Assembly (NCBI GenBank): GCA_035048815.1
Contig: JAUCBN010000017.1
Coordinates: 9,730,936-9,794,935 of the forward strand
From: Abelmoschus esculentus
Lineage: Eukaryota; Streptophyta; Magnoliopsida; Malvales; Malvaceae
DNA length: 64,000 bases
Reading direction: 5' to 3'
Shown here: positions 48,801 to 60,556 of the stretch, piece by piece
How positions within the stretch are numbered: the stretch's first letter is position 1
How the letters are laid out: each line of letters opens with the position of its first letter
Made by a program: the position numbers and the translations under genes
Notes under the pieces: model-generated
The model's input: only the letters and a program-made list of their open reading frames with translations
Told to the model about the DNA's origin: nothing
Database searches by the model: none

Positions 48801-51392
48801 TCCATCACACTATACGCTCTAAGAAAGGGACCGTTCATTATGATAAGAACTCGAAGAGAGGGGTCATTCATCGTGACATACGCTCAAAGAGAGTGGTCGT
48901 CCATCACGGCATACGCCCAAAGGGAGGGACCGTTCATTATGACATACACTCGAAGAGAGGAGTCATTCACCGTGAGATACGTTCAAAGAGATGGGTCGTC
49001 GATCACGGTATACGTTCATATAGTGGGACAGTTCATTATAACATATGCTTGAAGAGAGGGGTCATTCATCGTGACATATGCTCAAAGAGAGGGATCGTCC
49101 ATCACGGTATACGCTCAAAGACAGGGATAATTCATTATGACATACGCTCGAAGAGAGGGGTAATTCATCATGACATACGCTCAAAGAGAGCGCTCGTCCA
49201 TCAGGGTATACGCTCTAGAAAGGGACCGCTAACAATGACATGCACTCAAAGATAAGAGTCATTCATCGCGACATACTCTCAAAGAGAGTGTTCGTCCATC
49301 ACGGCATACGCTTCAAGAACGGGACTATTCACTATGAGATACGCTCAAATAGAGGGGTCATTCATTGCGATATATGCTCAAAGAGAGGGGTCGTCCAACA
49401 GAGTATACGCTCGAAGAAAGGGTCCGTTCATTATGACATACACTCGAAGGGAGGGGTTATTCATCGCGACCAACGCTCGAAGAGAGGGGTCGTCCATAAC
49501 GGTATACTCTCAACGAGGGGGACCGTTCACCATGACATGCACTCGAAGAGAGGGGTCATTCATCGCGACATACACTCAAAGAGAGGGGTTATCCATCACG
49601 GCATACGCTCAAAGATAGGGACTGCTCATTATGATATATGCTCAAAGAGAGGAGTTATTCATCGTGACATACGCTCAAAGAGAGGGGTTGTCCATCACGG
49701 TATACACTCTAAGAAAGGAACTGTTCACTATGACATGCACTCGAAGAGAGGTGTTATATTTATCATGACATACGCTCAAAGAGATGGGTCATCGATCATG
49801 ATATACGTTCAAAGAGAGGGACCGTTCATTTTTGACATGCAATCGAAGAGAGGGGTCATGCATCGTGACATATGCTCAAATAGAGGGGTCGTCCATTACG
49901 GCATATGCACAAAGTGAATGACTATTCATTATGACATACACTCGAAGAGATGGGTCATTCTCCGCGACATACGCTCATAGAGAGGGGTCTTCTATCACGG
50001 TATACACTTTGAGAAAGGGACCCTTCATTATGACATACACTCAAAGAGGGGTCATTCATCGCGACATACGCTCAAAAAGAGGGGTCGTCCATCACGGCAT
50101 ACGCACAAAGTGAGGGACCGTTCATTATGATATTCGCTCGAAGAGAGGGATCATTCACCGCGACATACGCTCAAAGAGAGGGTTCTTCCATCACGATATA
50201 CACTCTGAGAAAGGGACCATTTATTATGACATGCACTCGAAGAGAGAGGTTGTTCATCTCGACATACACTCAAAGAGAGGGGTCACCCCTCACGGTATAC
50301 GCTCAAAGAGAGGGGTCATCCATCACAGTATACGCTCTAAGAAAGGAATCGTTCGTTTTGACATGCACTCGAAGAGAGAGGTCATTCATCGCGACCTACG
50401 CTCAACGAGGGGGACCTTTCACCAAGACATGCACTCGAGGAGAGGGGTCATTCATCGCAACATACGCTCAAAGAGAGGGGTTATCCATCACGACATATGC
50501 TCAAAGATAGGGACTGTTCATTATGATATACACTTGAAGATATGAGTCATTCATCGCGACATAAGCTCAAAGAGAGTGGTTGTCCATCACGGTATACGCT
50601 CTAAGAAAGGGACTGCTCACTATGACATGCACTCGAAGAGAGGTGTCATTTATGACATACGCTCAAAGAGGTGGGTCATCGATCACGGTATATGCTCAAA
50701 GAGAGGGAGCATTCATTATGACATATACTCGAAAAGAGGGGTCATTCATCACGACATACGCTCAAAGAGAGGGGTCGTCCATCACGGCATATGCACAAAG
50801 TGCTGGACCGTTCATTATGACATGCGCTCGAAGAGAGGGGCCATTCACCGCGACATACGCTCAAGGAGAGGGGTCTTCCATCAGGGTATACGCTCTGAGA
50901 AAGGGACTGCTTATTCTGACATACACTCGAAGAGAGGGCTCATTCATCGCGACATACGCTCAATGAGAATGGTCATCCATCATAGTGTACGCTCTAAGAA
51001 AGGTACTATTTGTTATGACATGTATTCGAAGAGAGGGGTCATTCATTGCGACATACGCTCAAAGAGGGGAGTTGTCCATCACGTTATATGCTCAAAGAGA
51101 GGGACCGTTCACCAAGACATGCACTCAAAGATAAGGGTCATTCATCGCGACTTATGCTCAATGAGAGGGGTCGTTCATCACGCCATACACTCAAAGAGAG
51201 GGACCATTCATTATGACGTACGCTTGAAGGGAGGTGTCATTCACCGCAACATACGCTTGAAAGAGAGGGTCATCCATCACGATATACGCTCTAAGAAAGG
51301 GATCGTACATTATAACATTCACTCAAAGAGAGTGGTCTTTCATCGCAAGGTACGCTCAAAGAGAAGGGTCATCGATCACGATATACGCTCAA
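45860..51392 (+). repeat. 33-bp satellite, block 7
   Basis: About 167 monomers between X copy 3 and a CRM LTR fragment. Local paralogous copies are visible, for example 48040-48340 and 48640-48860 (both with the CTCAAAGAAC monomer followed by a GGAAATATTCACTATG-like stretch). Confidence 0.95.
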
Positions 51393-52276
51393 TGATATGA
51401 TCACAATCAACAATGAATCAGAAGAATTTCCTATTGGACCTATGACTCGTGCTAAAACCCAGAAATTCCAAGAGGCCATGGGAAATCTATTTGTTCAAGA
51501 CTGGAAATAGAGAATGCAACACCAGCTTTATTGGAATAATACAGCCTCCTACTTGTGCATGAGTGTGCATGAGTTCTTTCTTAAGTTTTTAAATTTAATT
51601 TCACCACGTGTGCATGAATAAATAATGCTTGATGTTCATTTAAGCATGTTAGTTCAATTAAGTTCATTAGTTTAATTAATGCATGATAGTTCACTTAAAG
51701 CATGTTAGTTTTCTTATGTTTATAAGTTAATTTAGTGTGTGAGTAAATTAATTAAACTAGATCATTCAATGTAACTAGTTTCATTAATTAATCTAGCTCA
51801 TTAAATCTGTTTCATGCATTCACTTTTATTTTTATTAAATAAAGTTGTTACCTAATGGTTGCTTATATATTTCAACTAGGGTATTCTTTTAGAGCAAATG
51901 GTTGATCATATTCTCAGGAATGACAAGGCATTTACATCAATTAAAGTCCCTTGAAGACCCATCAAGGCTGATTGGTTACAATGCAATTCAATGGAGCAAT
52001 TACACCACTGAATGTTGTTATTTCCAGCAATGGTTTTAAGGCTTTCAAGAGAGTCTTTACATCATTTTAAGGTTGTCAGTTTCAGCAACCAAGAAAGAGA
52101 AGACATGCAATGAAAGCCTTCATTATCACAATTTAAGGGAGAGTAGAGACAAGAATTAAAAACAACAGTAAAGGAGAGAATTCAAGGAATATTAGTCAAC
52201 TTGTTCGCCATTTTTGGATTGGATACGGGCATATTTGAATCTTGAGGTCTTCATCAAACTTATTCCCGTATTCCTT
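51393..52276 (+). mobile_element. CRM LTR fragment (5' part, natural 5' end kept)
   Basis: Starts exactly at the family terminus TGATATGATCACAATCAAC directly after satellite, and follows the LTR, including the polyprotein C-terminal coding remnant, to about TTCCTTAGC at 52276, equivalent of about 14500. The rest of the LTR is missing; about 17 bp of unclear origin (52277-52293) lead back to satellite. More diverged than the two LTRs of the complete element, so an older insertion. Confidence 0.88.
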
Positions 52277-52293
52277 AGCATTTATTATCCTGT

Positions 52294-54549
52294 ATTCATC
52301 GCGATATACGCTCAAAGAGAGGGTTCGTCCCTCACGGTATACGCTCAAAGGGAGGGAACGCTCATTATGACGTGCACTCGAAGAGAGGGGTCATTCATCG
52401 CGACATAAGCTCAAAGAGAGGAGTGGTCCATCACGGTATACGCTCTAAGGGACCATTCACTATGACATGCATGCGAAGAGAGGGGTCATTTATCGCGACA
52501 TTCGCTCAAAGAGAGGGGTTGTCCATCACGGTATACGCTCTAAGAAAGGGACCATTAATTTTGACTTGCACTCGAAGAGAGGGGTCAAATATTGCGACAT
52601 GCGCTCAAAGAGAGGTGTCGTCCCTCACGGTATACGCTCAAAGAGAGGGACCGTTCACCATGACATACACTCGAAGAGAGGGGTTATTCATCATGACAAG
52701 CACTCAAAGAGAGGGTTCATCAATCACGGTATACGCTCAAAGAGTGGGGCCGTTCATTATGACATATGCTCGAAGAAAGGGGTCATTCATCAGGACATAC
52801 GCTCAAAGAGAGGGCTTGTCCATCACGGTATACGCTCTAAGAAAGGGACCGTTCACTATGACATGCAGTCGAAGAGAGGATTCTTTGATCGCGACATACG
52901 CTCAATGAGAGGGGCCGTCCATCACGGTATAATCTCTAAGAAAAGGTCCATTCATTATAACATGCACTCGAAGAGAGGGGTCATTCATCGCGACATACGC
53001 TCAATGAGAGGGGTCATCCATCACTGTATACGCTCTAAGAAAGGGACCATTAATTATGTCATGCACTCGAAGGGAGGGGTCATATATCGCGACACATGCT
53101 CAAAGAGAGGGGTCGTCCATCACGGTATACGCTCTACGAAAGTAACCATTAATTATGACATGCACTCGAAGGGAGGGGTCATATATCGCGACATATGCTG
53201 AAAGAGAGGTGTCGTCCATCACGGTATACGCTCAAAGAGAGGGACCATTCACCATGACATGCACTCGAAAAGAGGGACCATTCATCGCGACAAACGCTCA
53301 AAGAGAGGGACCATTCACCATGACATGCACTCGAAAAGAGGGACCATTCATCGCGACAAACGCTCAAAGAGAGGGGTCGTCATCACTGTATATGCTCAAA
53401 GAGAGGGACCATTCATTATGACATACACTCGAAGAGATGAGTCATTCATCGCGACATACACTCAGAGAGAGGGGTCATCCATCATGGTACACGCTCTAAG
53501 AAAGGGATCGTTCATTATGACATGCACTCGAAGAGAGGCATCATTCATCGCAACATACACTAAAGAGGGGTCATCGATCACGGTATACGCTCAAAGACAA
53601 GGACCGTTCATTATGACATGCACTCAAAGAGATGGGTCATTCATCGCGACATACGCTCAAAGAGAGGGGTCGTCCATCACAGTATACGCTCAAAGAGAGG
53701 GACCGTTCACCGTGACAGGCACAAGAACAGAGGGGTTATTCATCGCGACATACTCTTAAAGAGAGTGGTTGTCCACCATGGCATACGCTCAAGAAGAGTG
53801 ACTATTCATTATGACATATGCTCGAAGAGAGGAGTCATTCAACACGACATATGCTCAAAGAGACGGGATTTCCATCATGTATACACTCTAAGAAAGGGTC
53901 CGTTGACTATGACATGCACTCGAGTAGAGTAGTCATTTATCGCGACATACATTCAAAGAGAGGTGTCATCGATCACAGTATATGCTTAAAGAGAGGGATC
54001 GCTCATTATGACATGTACTCGAAGAGCGGGGTCATTCCTTACGATATAAGCTCAAAGAGAGGGGTCATTCACCGGGACATATGCTCAAAGAGAGGGGTCA
54101 TCCATCACGGTATATGCTCAAAGAGTGGGACCGTTCACCATGATATGCACTCAAGAGAGGGGTCGTTCATCGTGGCATACGTTCAAATAGAGGGGTCGTC
54201 CATCATGGTATACATTCAAAGAGAGGGACCGTTCATTATGACATACGCTAGAAGAGATGGGTTATTCACCGTGACATATGCTTAAAGAGATGGATCGTCC
54301 ATCACGGTCTACACACTAAGATAGGGACCGTTTATTATGATATGCACTCGAAGAGATGGTCATTCATTGCGACATACGCTCAAAGAGATGGGTCGTCCGT
54401 CACGGTATACGCTCAAAGAGAGGGACCATTCACCATGATATGCACTCGAAGAGAGTGGTCATTCATCGCAACATACGCACAAAGATCTTTCATCAATCAC
54501 GTTATATGCTTAAAGAGAGGGACCGTTCATTATGATATGCACTCGAAGT
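52294..54549 (+). repeat. 33-bp satellite, block 8
   Basis: About 68 monomers. It contains an exact 66-bp tandem duplication (53229-53294 and 53295-53360). It ends at GATATGCACTCGAAGTGAAG before the reverse X LTR. Confidence 0.95.
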
Positions 54550-56151
54550 GAAGGGTACACTTTGATTGTAGGACCAAGGAAGGAAGGAAGTCTCTCGCAA
54601 GAAGTGGCTGCAAAATAAAGAATTAAGGATAAGGAATGAAAGGAATTGGTGAAATGAATGAAAGGAATTGTTTAGGGGACTTATATGGAAGCGAAAGGAT
54701 GTGTGGCGTTGATAAGGGTGAATGGATGTTTCGGAAATTTTGTGGGGGTGAAAAAGGATTGACAATGATGAATGGAATGAGAGAAAATGTATGGAATGGT
54801 GAAATGGAAATAGTATCTTAAGGAAAACCTAATCCTGAACCTTATATCGATCTTTAAGGGGTGGTGATAAACGGACTTTGACCCTTTTAGCATATTAAGC
54901 TAAAAGAACCCGAAGTATCAAGATGGATAGAAAAGGGTTGACGCCACAAGTATAAAAGTACTTGAAATGTCGATAAAGTTCTAAGAAGAACTAAACGAGA
55001 GAAAAAATCTCATAAGTAATTTTATATAATCACAATGGTGTCTTTACAAAATGAAATCCAAGTCCTATTTATAGTTTTCTAAGGGGTTTGGCCGAAATGG
55101 CCTTTAACTATTCGGATAACCATTCATTTGAATGGTATCTCCCTCCAAAACTATTCAAAAAGATAAACTTCTCGGTCTAGCCTGCACTGTGTTCAGTAAT
55201 TTGGCCATATCTAGAGCTACCAATATCGGATTGATGCTATTCAACATGGGTTGGAAAGATAATAGATAGGGGAACAATTTTCATGAAGAAAGCGAAACCC
55301 AATTCTGCTAGTATCCTGCTCGAAAATCGAAAACAAGTGGACCATTATGAATATGTCCAATGAAAAATGCTATCTCTTTGTTTTGGTGCCCACTTCCTTT
55401 TCCTCCATGATCTTTATGCCCAAGGTGGATAGTGGACAGACATGATGCTTGGTGAAGGGTAGGTGACCTTCGGGTGTTGAGCTGGGAGTGATAGCTAGAG
55501 TTGAGGTGAGCTAATCGAGCTGGGAGTGAGCTGGATTGAACTGAGCTATCTAGCTGAAAGACTTAGCTAAAGTTTGAAGCTGAAATAAGTTAATTCGAGC
55601 TGCCTTTAGCGAAGTGAGCTGGTCCATTAGCTTCCTTATACTCTCTTCTTGTCTGAGGAGTGTTTTGGAGTTAATCCGAATCTTTTAAGGCCTCATTTTG
55701 AATTATGCTTCATTTGAGCTCGTATGGGACTTGTGAGATGACATGGACCTATCCTTTAGTCCTTTAAGTACTGTAGGAGTGTTCCATGCATTTTCAAGCT
55801 ATTCTGAAGTTGGCTCCTTGTGTTTCTAGCATTGTCTTCCGTTTAGCTTCTTTTGAGCTTACTGAGCTGACACTGAGCTACTATTTACTCCTTGAGCTGT
55901 AGGTAAGTCCTATGAAGAAAACATAATAATGAAAATAATTACATGAGTTTAGAACTAAGCTAAAACTTTTAATGAATGTGGTTATATAACTATTCATTTT
56001 AATAGCTTAAGTAATGTAACTCTTAAGTAGCTTAATATAAAGTATATAAAATTAATAAATACTAAGATTAATAAGATAACTCCCCTTTAATCCCATGCGT
56101 GAAATGAAACATGAAAGTATGAGATAAATGAGTAGAAATGAGCATGTATCA
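54550..56151 (-). mobile_element. LTR family X, copy 4: reverse, natural 5' end at 56151
   Basis: Reverse-strand match to X copy 2 over almost its whole length. The 5' end (TGATACATGC on the minus strand) is at 56151, next to the 170-bp satellite. The other end stops at GTACACTTTGA near 54550, about 35 bp short of the copy 2 end, and abuts the 33-bp satellite. TATA box on the minus strand at 55065-55074. The two flanks are different satellites, so no target duplication remains. Confidence 0.82.
55065..55074 (-). promoter_or_regulatory. TATA box of X LTR copy 4
   Basis: CTATTTATAG on the plus strand is the reverse complement of the CTATAAATAG found in copies 1 and 2. Confidence 0.5.
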
Positions 56152-56609
56152 CCAAATATTATTAAATCAAATTTTATGAGTTTTAATAGTTAATTATAGG
56201 CTTTTAAACAAAATTATACTGATTAATTTCAAATTCTTAGTTTTTTACTCGTTAAAATTCAAACTGATTCTTAATAAAGCATATTTAGATATGCACGTTT
56301 TAATCGTAACAAAACAATAAACAAATATTATTAAATCAAATTTTATGATTTTAAATTGTTAATTATGGGCTTTCGAACAAGATTATACAGATTAATCTCA
56401 AATTTTCAGCTTTTTACTCAGTTAAAATTCAAACGGATTCTCTATAAAGCCTATTTAGACAAGCACGTTTTAATCGCAACAAAACGACAACCAAATGTTA
56501 TTAAACTAAATTTTATGAGTTCAAATAGTTAACTATGGCTTTTGAAGAAAAATATATAGATTAATCTAAAATTTTCAGTTTTTTACTCGGTTAAAATTCG
56601 AACAGATTA
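56152..56609. repeat. ~170-bp AT-rich satellite, array 2
   Basis: About 2.7 copies of the same unit and orientation as 21029-22164 (ACAAATATTATTAAATCAAA-type words at about 56154, 56321 and 56491). It lies between the reverse X LTR and the LINE. Confidence 0.9.
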
Positions 56610-57047
56610 AACGGGATATTGTTTTTTCTCTCCTCTTTCCTCCCTCTCTCACCCTCTCTTCCCTTTCATGTCTTTTACCGCCTCCATCGTCCCTCTCCAC
56701 CGATCCTCCTCTCCCTTGATCAGCCACTTTTCACCATCTCCGCTGCTGGGAGAGGAAGAAACAACACCCGTCTCAAACTCTATAAGGTATTTTCTTGTGA
56801 TTTTTCTCATTCTTTCGCTTTACTGTTTCATTGTGAATCCTTCCCTTTGGAATGCTATGTTTTTTGGTGGTCATCAACATCACTGTTGGTATGGATCTTT
56901 GCCATGCCTCCGCAAACAATGTCGCTCGTCTTCTCCAATCACCATGGAAGACTTGAAAGATACAACCAGTGAGATAAGTTGGGGTTTATTAATTATATTT
57001 CATGAAAGTTTTACTTGGTCTTTAGACCGGGTCATTGCTATACAATT

Positions 57048-57095
57048 ACCACCCTTGAGAAGGGATCAATATAACATCATATAGGATGTAATAAT
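57048..57095 (+). repeat. Two-hairpin module, copy 1
   Basis: CCCTTGAGAAGGG is followed by AACATCATATAGGATGT: two adjacent short stem-loops. The same arrangement recurs three times. Confidence 0.6.
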
Positions 57096-57519
57096 CTTCA
57101 TCAATATAACATCCAGCTGCCTCTCAGGTAAGAGATCCGGAGATTCCTTGAGTATTCGCCAATTCCATCTCCTTTATTGGTTGTTTCCTTTCTTAGAGAT
57201 CTTAGTTGCAAAGGCGAATCAAGCAAGTTACAATCTGATGCTGTATGCCTCAGTATTGTCTCAACCTAACCAGACTTCTTCCATTTTACAAGTACTTTTT
57301 ATTTATTTTAGTAAGCATTCTTGGATAGAATTTTACTTCGGCATGAACAGAACCTTGTTGTTCCCCTTAATCTTTTTATTATTATCATTCATTAATTCCC
57401 ATGAACTCCATCCATTATTTTTTATATGGAACCACAACTTTGGTTCTCTATTTTATGTGGCCCTTAGATCGGAAATTTATATTTGGGTTCTAAAACAACT
57501 TTATTGATTTTTTTAGTCT

Positions 57520-57790
57520 ACAGGAGGTCGCCTGTGCCGATCTCATCGATACTCTGATCACACGACATAGTTATGTACAAGATTTTGGATTGGCTATCGG
57601 TCCAACAAATCTACATCTCCAGGAGATCGTTTTCATCGATACTAAACAAGATTATGGATTGCCTATCGGTCCTACATATCTACATCTCCAGGAGATCATT
57701 TTGTCGATCTCATCGATTTTTCGATCATACGACATGATTACAAACAAGATTATGGATTGGCTATCGGTCCAACATATCTATGTCTCCAGG
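57520..57790 (+). repeat. Degenerate tandem repeat, units of ~70-100 bp
   Basis: Three consecutive units share GATTATGGATTGGCTATCGG, CATCTCCAGGAGATC and GATCTCATCGAT. The middle unit is shortened. Unit starts are near 57520, 57620 and 57691. Confidence 0.8.
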
Positions 57791-58527
57791 TTAGCTTCTT
57801 TTTAAACAAATGTTCCAGGTTTTTGCGTGTTAGATTTTATGGATTTTGGTTTTTCTTTACAAGGGGTTTTGTTGGTTTTCTTTATCAACGATCCATGCTC
57901 GTACGTCTGTTATGGATCTGTCTCCATCACACCTATGAGTTTGGTGTTTTTGTTTTGGCGACACATTCTTCTACACTTAACCATGAACAATTTATCGACA
58001 TTGAACCTTGTCTTCAACACGTTGTTCTGGTATGTATTTCTCAACAGGTTTACGTTTTGTCGCGCAACAACCGCCTCCAGGTTGATCGCATAGTGTATTG
58101 GTGTGTACGTCCACGTCTCTATAATCTCGATAGATTTTCTGGTCTGTTCCGTTTTGGAAGAACCAAGATAAAGGACTCAATCACATTCACAAGTCCTGAT
58201 TGGATCTTTTTCGATCCAGTCCCATCTCTTGTTGAATTGGTTCAGTTTTGGCAGATTCAAGCAATCAAAACCTACTCTAAGAATACGTACTTCCAATTCG
58301 TGTCTTTTTTCTCTAGCGATGACAGAAACTGGACGTGGTTTTGCTGGCTCTGTCTCCATCGACAGGTAAATTATTTCGGTTTGAACATAAGTTTTTACTA
58401 CTATATGTATTTATTTTCTATTTACATACCTCAATTCAGCTTAATTCTTTTTAGATCATGTTTCTCCATTCTGTACATTTTGGACTATTATCTGTTTTAT
58501 AACACCTTGTTTAATTTTTTGAATATA

Positions 58528-58577
58528 CCACCCTTAACTAGGGATCCATCCAACACCTTTCATGGTGTAATATCCTC
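58528..58577 (+). repeat. Two-hairpin module, copy 2
   Basis: CCCTTAACTAGGG is followed by ACACCTTTCATGGTGT. Same layout as copy 1 with paired base changes in the second stem. Confidence 0.6.
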
Positions 58578-58710
58578 AAATAGGTTGCACTATCTAAATC
58601 TCCTGCGACTCTATACTGTCAATCCAACTAGGTTGGTAACGATCGCTTATTGGTTTCTCTCTCTTGTTTTTTATCATGTTTATCTTATTTTTCCTGTTAA
58701 CTTCATGTTT

Positions 58711-58765
58711 ATACCATCCTTTTTAAGGGATTTATCCAACACAATCTATGGTGTATTATCATCAA
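58711..58765 (+). repeat. Two-hairpin module, copy 3
   Basis: CCTTTTTAAGGG is followed by AACACAATCTATGGTGTATT. The second stem carries one mismatch. Confidence 0.55.
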
Positions 58766-58899
58766 CCAAACATTCTTGTTTAATTGTTACCCTTCTGTTC
58801 ACGATTCCTTGGATGTATTCCAATCAAGTTTTGTTAGTGTTTTTTCTATCTTCCTCTATTCTTTCAGCGTCTGTTCACGATTCCGTGATGTACAATGCT

Positions 58900-59699
58900 C
58901 CAAAGACTCGGGGTGCACCTTTCCTTCTGAGTTGCTTCTTCACCTTCATGGCCATATGAACCATGTCTTCTATTTCCACGTAATGTTGCAACTCAACAAT
59001 GGCTACAATGTTAGGATCAAGACCAGATAGAAATCTTGCCATAGTGGCTTCTCGATCCTCATCAATGTTGGCTCGGATCATGGCTACTTCCATGTCTTTA
59101 TAATAATCCTCAACACTACGATTGCCTTGTGTAAGGTTTTGAAGCTTGTTAAAAAACTCTCTATGGTAGTGAGATGGAATGAATCTTCTACGCATCACAG
59201 CTTTCATCTCATTCCAAGTAGAAATAGAATGTTCATCATTGCGTCTCCTGCTAGATGTCAATTGATCCCACCATATAAGTGCATAATCCATAAACTCAAT
59301 GGCTGCGAGTTTTACCTTTTTAAGCTCTAAATAGTTATGACACTCAAAGATGTGTTCAACCATCTTTTCCCATGCGAGGTATGCTTCTGGATCCGTTCTT
59401 CCTTGAAAAGGAGGAATGGTAATTTTGATGTTGCTGAGATTATCATCCACTCTTGGACGTGCTCTTTGGCCTTGTTGTGCCATACTATGTTGGGATGATT
59501 GATCATGTTCAAGCACATCATCATCCCCTTCAGGATGATACTTCTCTTTACCATGATAAGCTTGTGAAATTTCAAGTTGATCAATTCGTTCTAATAAGGG
59601 CTCCAATTGCTGTTGAATCATCTTTGTCATTGCTTGCAGCAATGCTTGATTTTGCAAATTGGGAACTCCTTCACAACTGTGACCAGATCTTTGTGACAT
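58900..59699 (-). pseudogene. gag: gag of rearranged CRM derivative (inverted, 3'-truncated)
   Basis: The frame starts at ATG 59699-59697 (MSQRSGHSCEGVPN) and stays open through the gag domain to the inversion break near 58900. There it runs into a few unrelated residues and a stop at 58875. Compared with the gag at 9190 it is uninterrupted across LDPNIVAIVELQHY, which identifies the extra T at 9881-9883 as a lesion of that copy. The zinc knuckle is lost at the break, so the protein would lack its nucleic-acid-binding end. An upstream in-frame ATG at 59732 lies in the leader and is less likely the start. Confidence 0.87.
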
Positions 59700-60156
59700 G
59701 ATTAGATAAAAAAAATTAAACCTTACCAGCACAAATCCTCACTTTTTCACTCCAAAGAAAATGCACTCACACTCGTGTTTCACTCAGGATAGGCTTTTAC
59801 CCTTAATGCACACTCTTGCCTTTTACCACTCTTGCTCTCTTTCCTAAGTCCTTAGAGAACTTACTCAAGGCTTAACAAGCTTTCTTTGTGGAATTCGGCT
59901 AAAACAAAATGGTTAGGAAAAGAAAACAAGAAATAGGTAGCAAACGGATGGTAAAAAAAATAATAAAATAGGAATCTGAAGAAAATGTGATAAAAATACA
60001 ACCCAAACCTTTTTTCACTTTTAAGATATGATCCCTCCCTCTTGAACTTTTTTTTTTTGAGATTTTGGATTTTTTTTTTTGCAGTTTTCTTTTTGACTTT
60101 TTTTTTGTTTTCTAACCCGAGATAAAGAAAAAAATAAAATGCTTACTGAATCGCCA
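59700..60156 (-). other. Inverted CRM leader
   Basis: Reverse complement of about 8713-9189, including the A/T homopolymer tract (60045-60115). It ends at the CATTGGCGATTCAG block, so the PBS-like motif at 8703-8714 is just excluded. Confidence 0.85.
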
Positions 60157-60556
60157 ATGCCCTAACTGCAACACTATGTTCATCCGTGATGATGGAGAGA
60201 TTGAAACTGACTAAGAGGAGGAGGAGGAGGAGGATAAAGAATTTGAAGAAGAAGAAGAAGAGTTGGAACATGCCGTAGATGGAGAGGTCGTTGTTGTTAA
60301 AAGGAGCCTAAGCATGCAAGCAATTGATGGGGATCAGCAACGCGAGAATATTTTCCATACTCGCTGCCATATTAATGGAAAGGTATGCTTTGTCATTATC
60401 GATAGTGGTAGTTGCACTAACGTTGCTAGTACTTTAATGGTAGATAAACTTGGCCTAGAAACGACCAAGCATCCACATCCCTACAAGTTGCAGTGGCTTA
60501 ATGATGGAGGAGAACTTAAAGTGATCATCAAACAAGTTATTGTGCCTTTTCCATTG
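60157..60556 (+). pseudogene. gag end and protease fragment of rearranged CRM derivative
   Basis: Corresponds to about 10178-10575. After a Glu-rich run the protease N-terminal half is open (60263-60565) and keeps the catalytic D-S-G at 60411-60419, unlike the D-G-G of the complete element. Homology stops at VIVPF and jumps into the LTR (equivalent of 13946) at the shared bases GCA (60557-60559), so everything from mid-protease through integrase is deleted. Confidence 0.85.

Larger units (their letters stand above)
56610..58878 (+). mobile_element. 5' part of an L1-type LINE, interrupted at ~58878
   Basis: Starts with a pyrimidine-rich leader (56620-56760). No ORF1 domain is recognisable: the long open stretches (for example 57757-58959) are AT-rich and hydrophobic without a known fold, and one runs into the unrelated insertion, so I do not call them genes. 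The assignment to the LINE rests on a short structured module that occurs here three times (57048, 58528, 58711) and again at 62328 beyond the insertion, just upstream of the LINE endonuclease. That link is inference. Confidence 0.6.

Noticed and set aside
54636..54821. Small plus-strand frame in the reverse X LTR
   Set aside because: Antisense to an LTR, no domain, not conserved in the other X copies.
56619..57084. Host gene with leader and first exon
   Set aside because: Open frames are short and overlapping with no domain, and the stretch is better explained as the pyrimidine-rich 5' region of the LINE.
57757..58959. 400-codon frame as LINE ORF1 or membrane protein
   Set aside because: AT-rich hydrophobic translation, no ORF1 or zinc-knuckle motif, and it runs across the junction into the inverted CRM gag.
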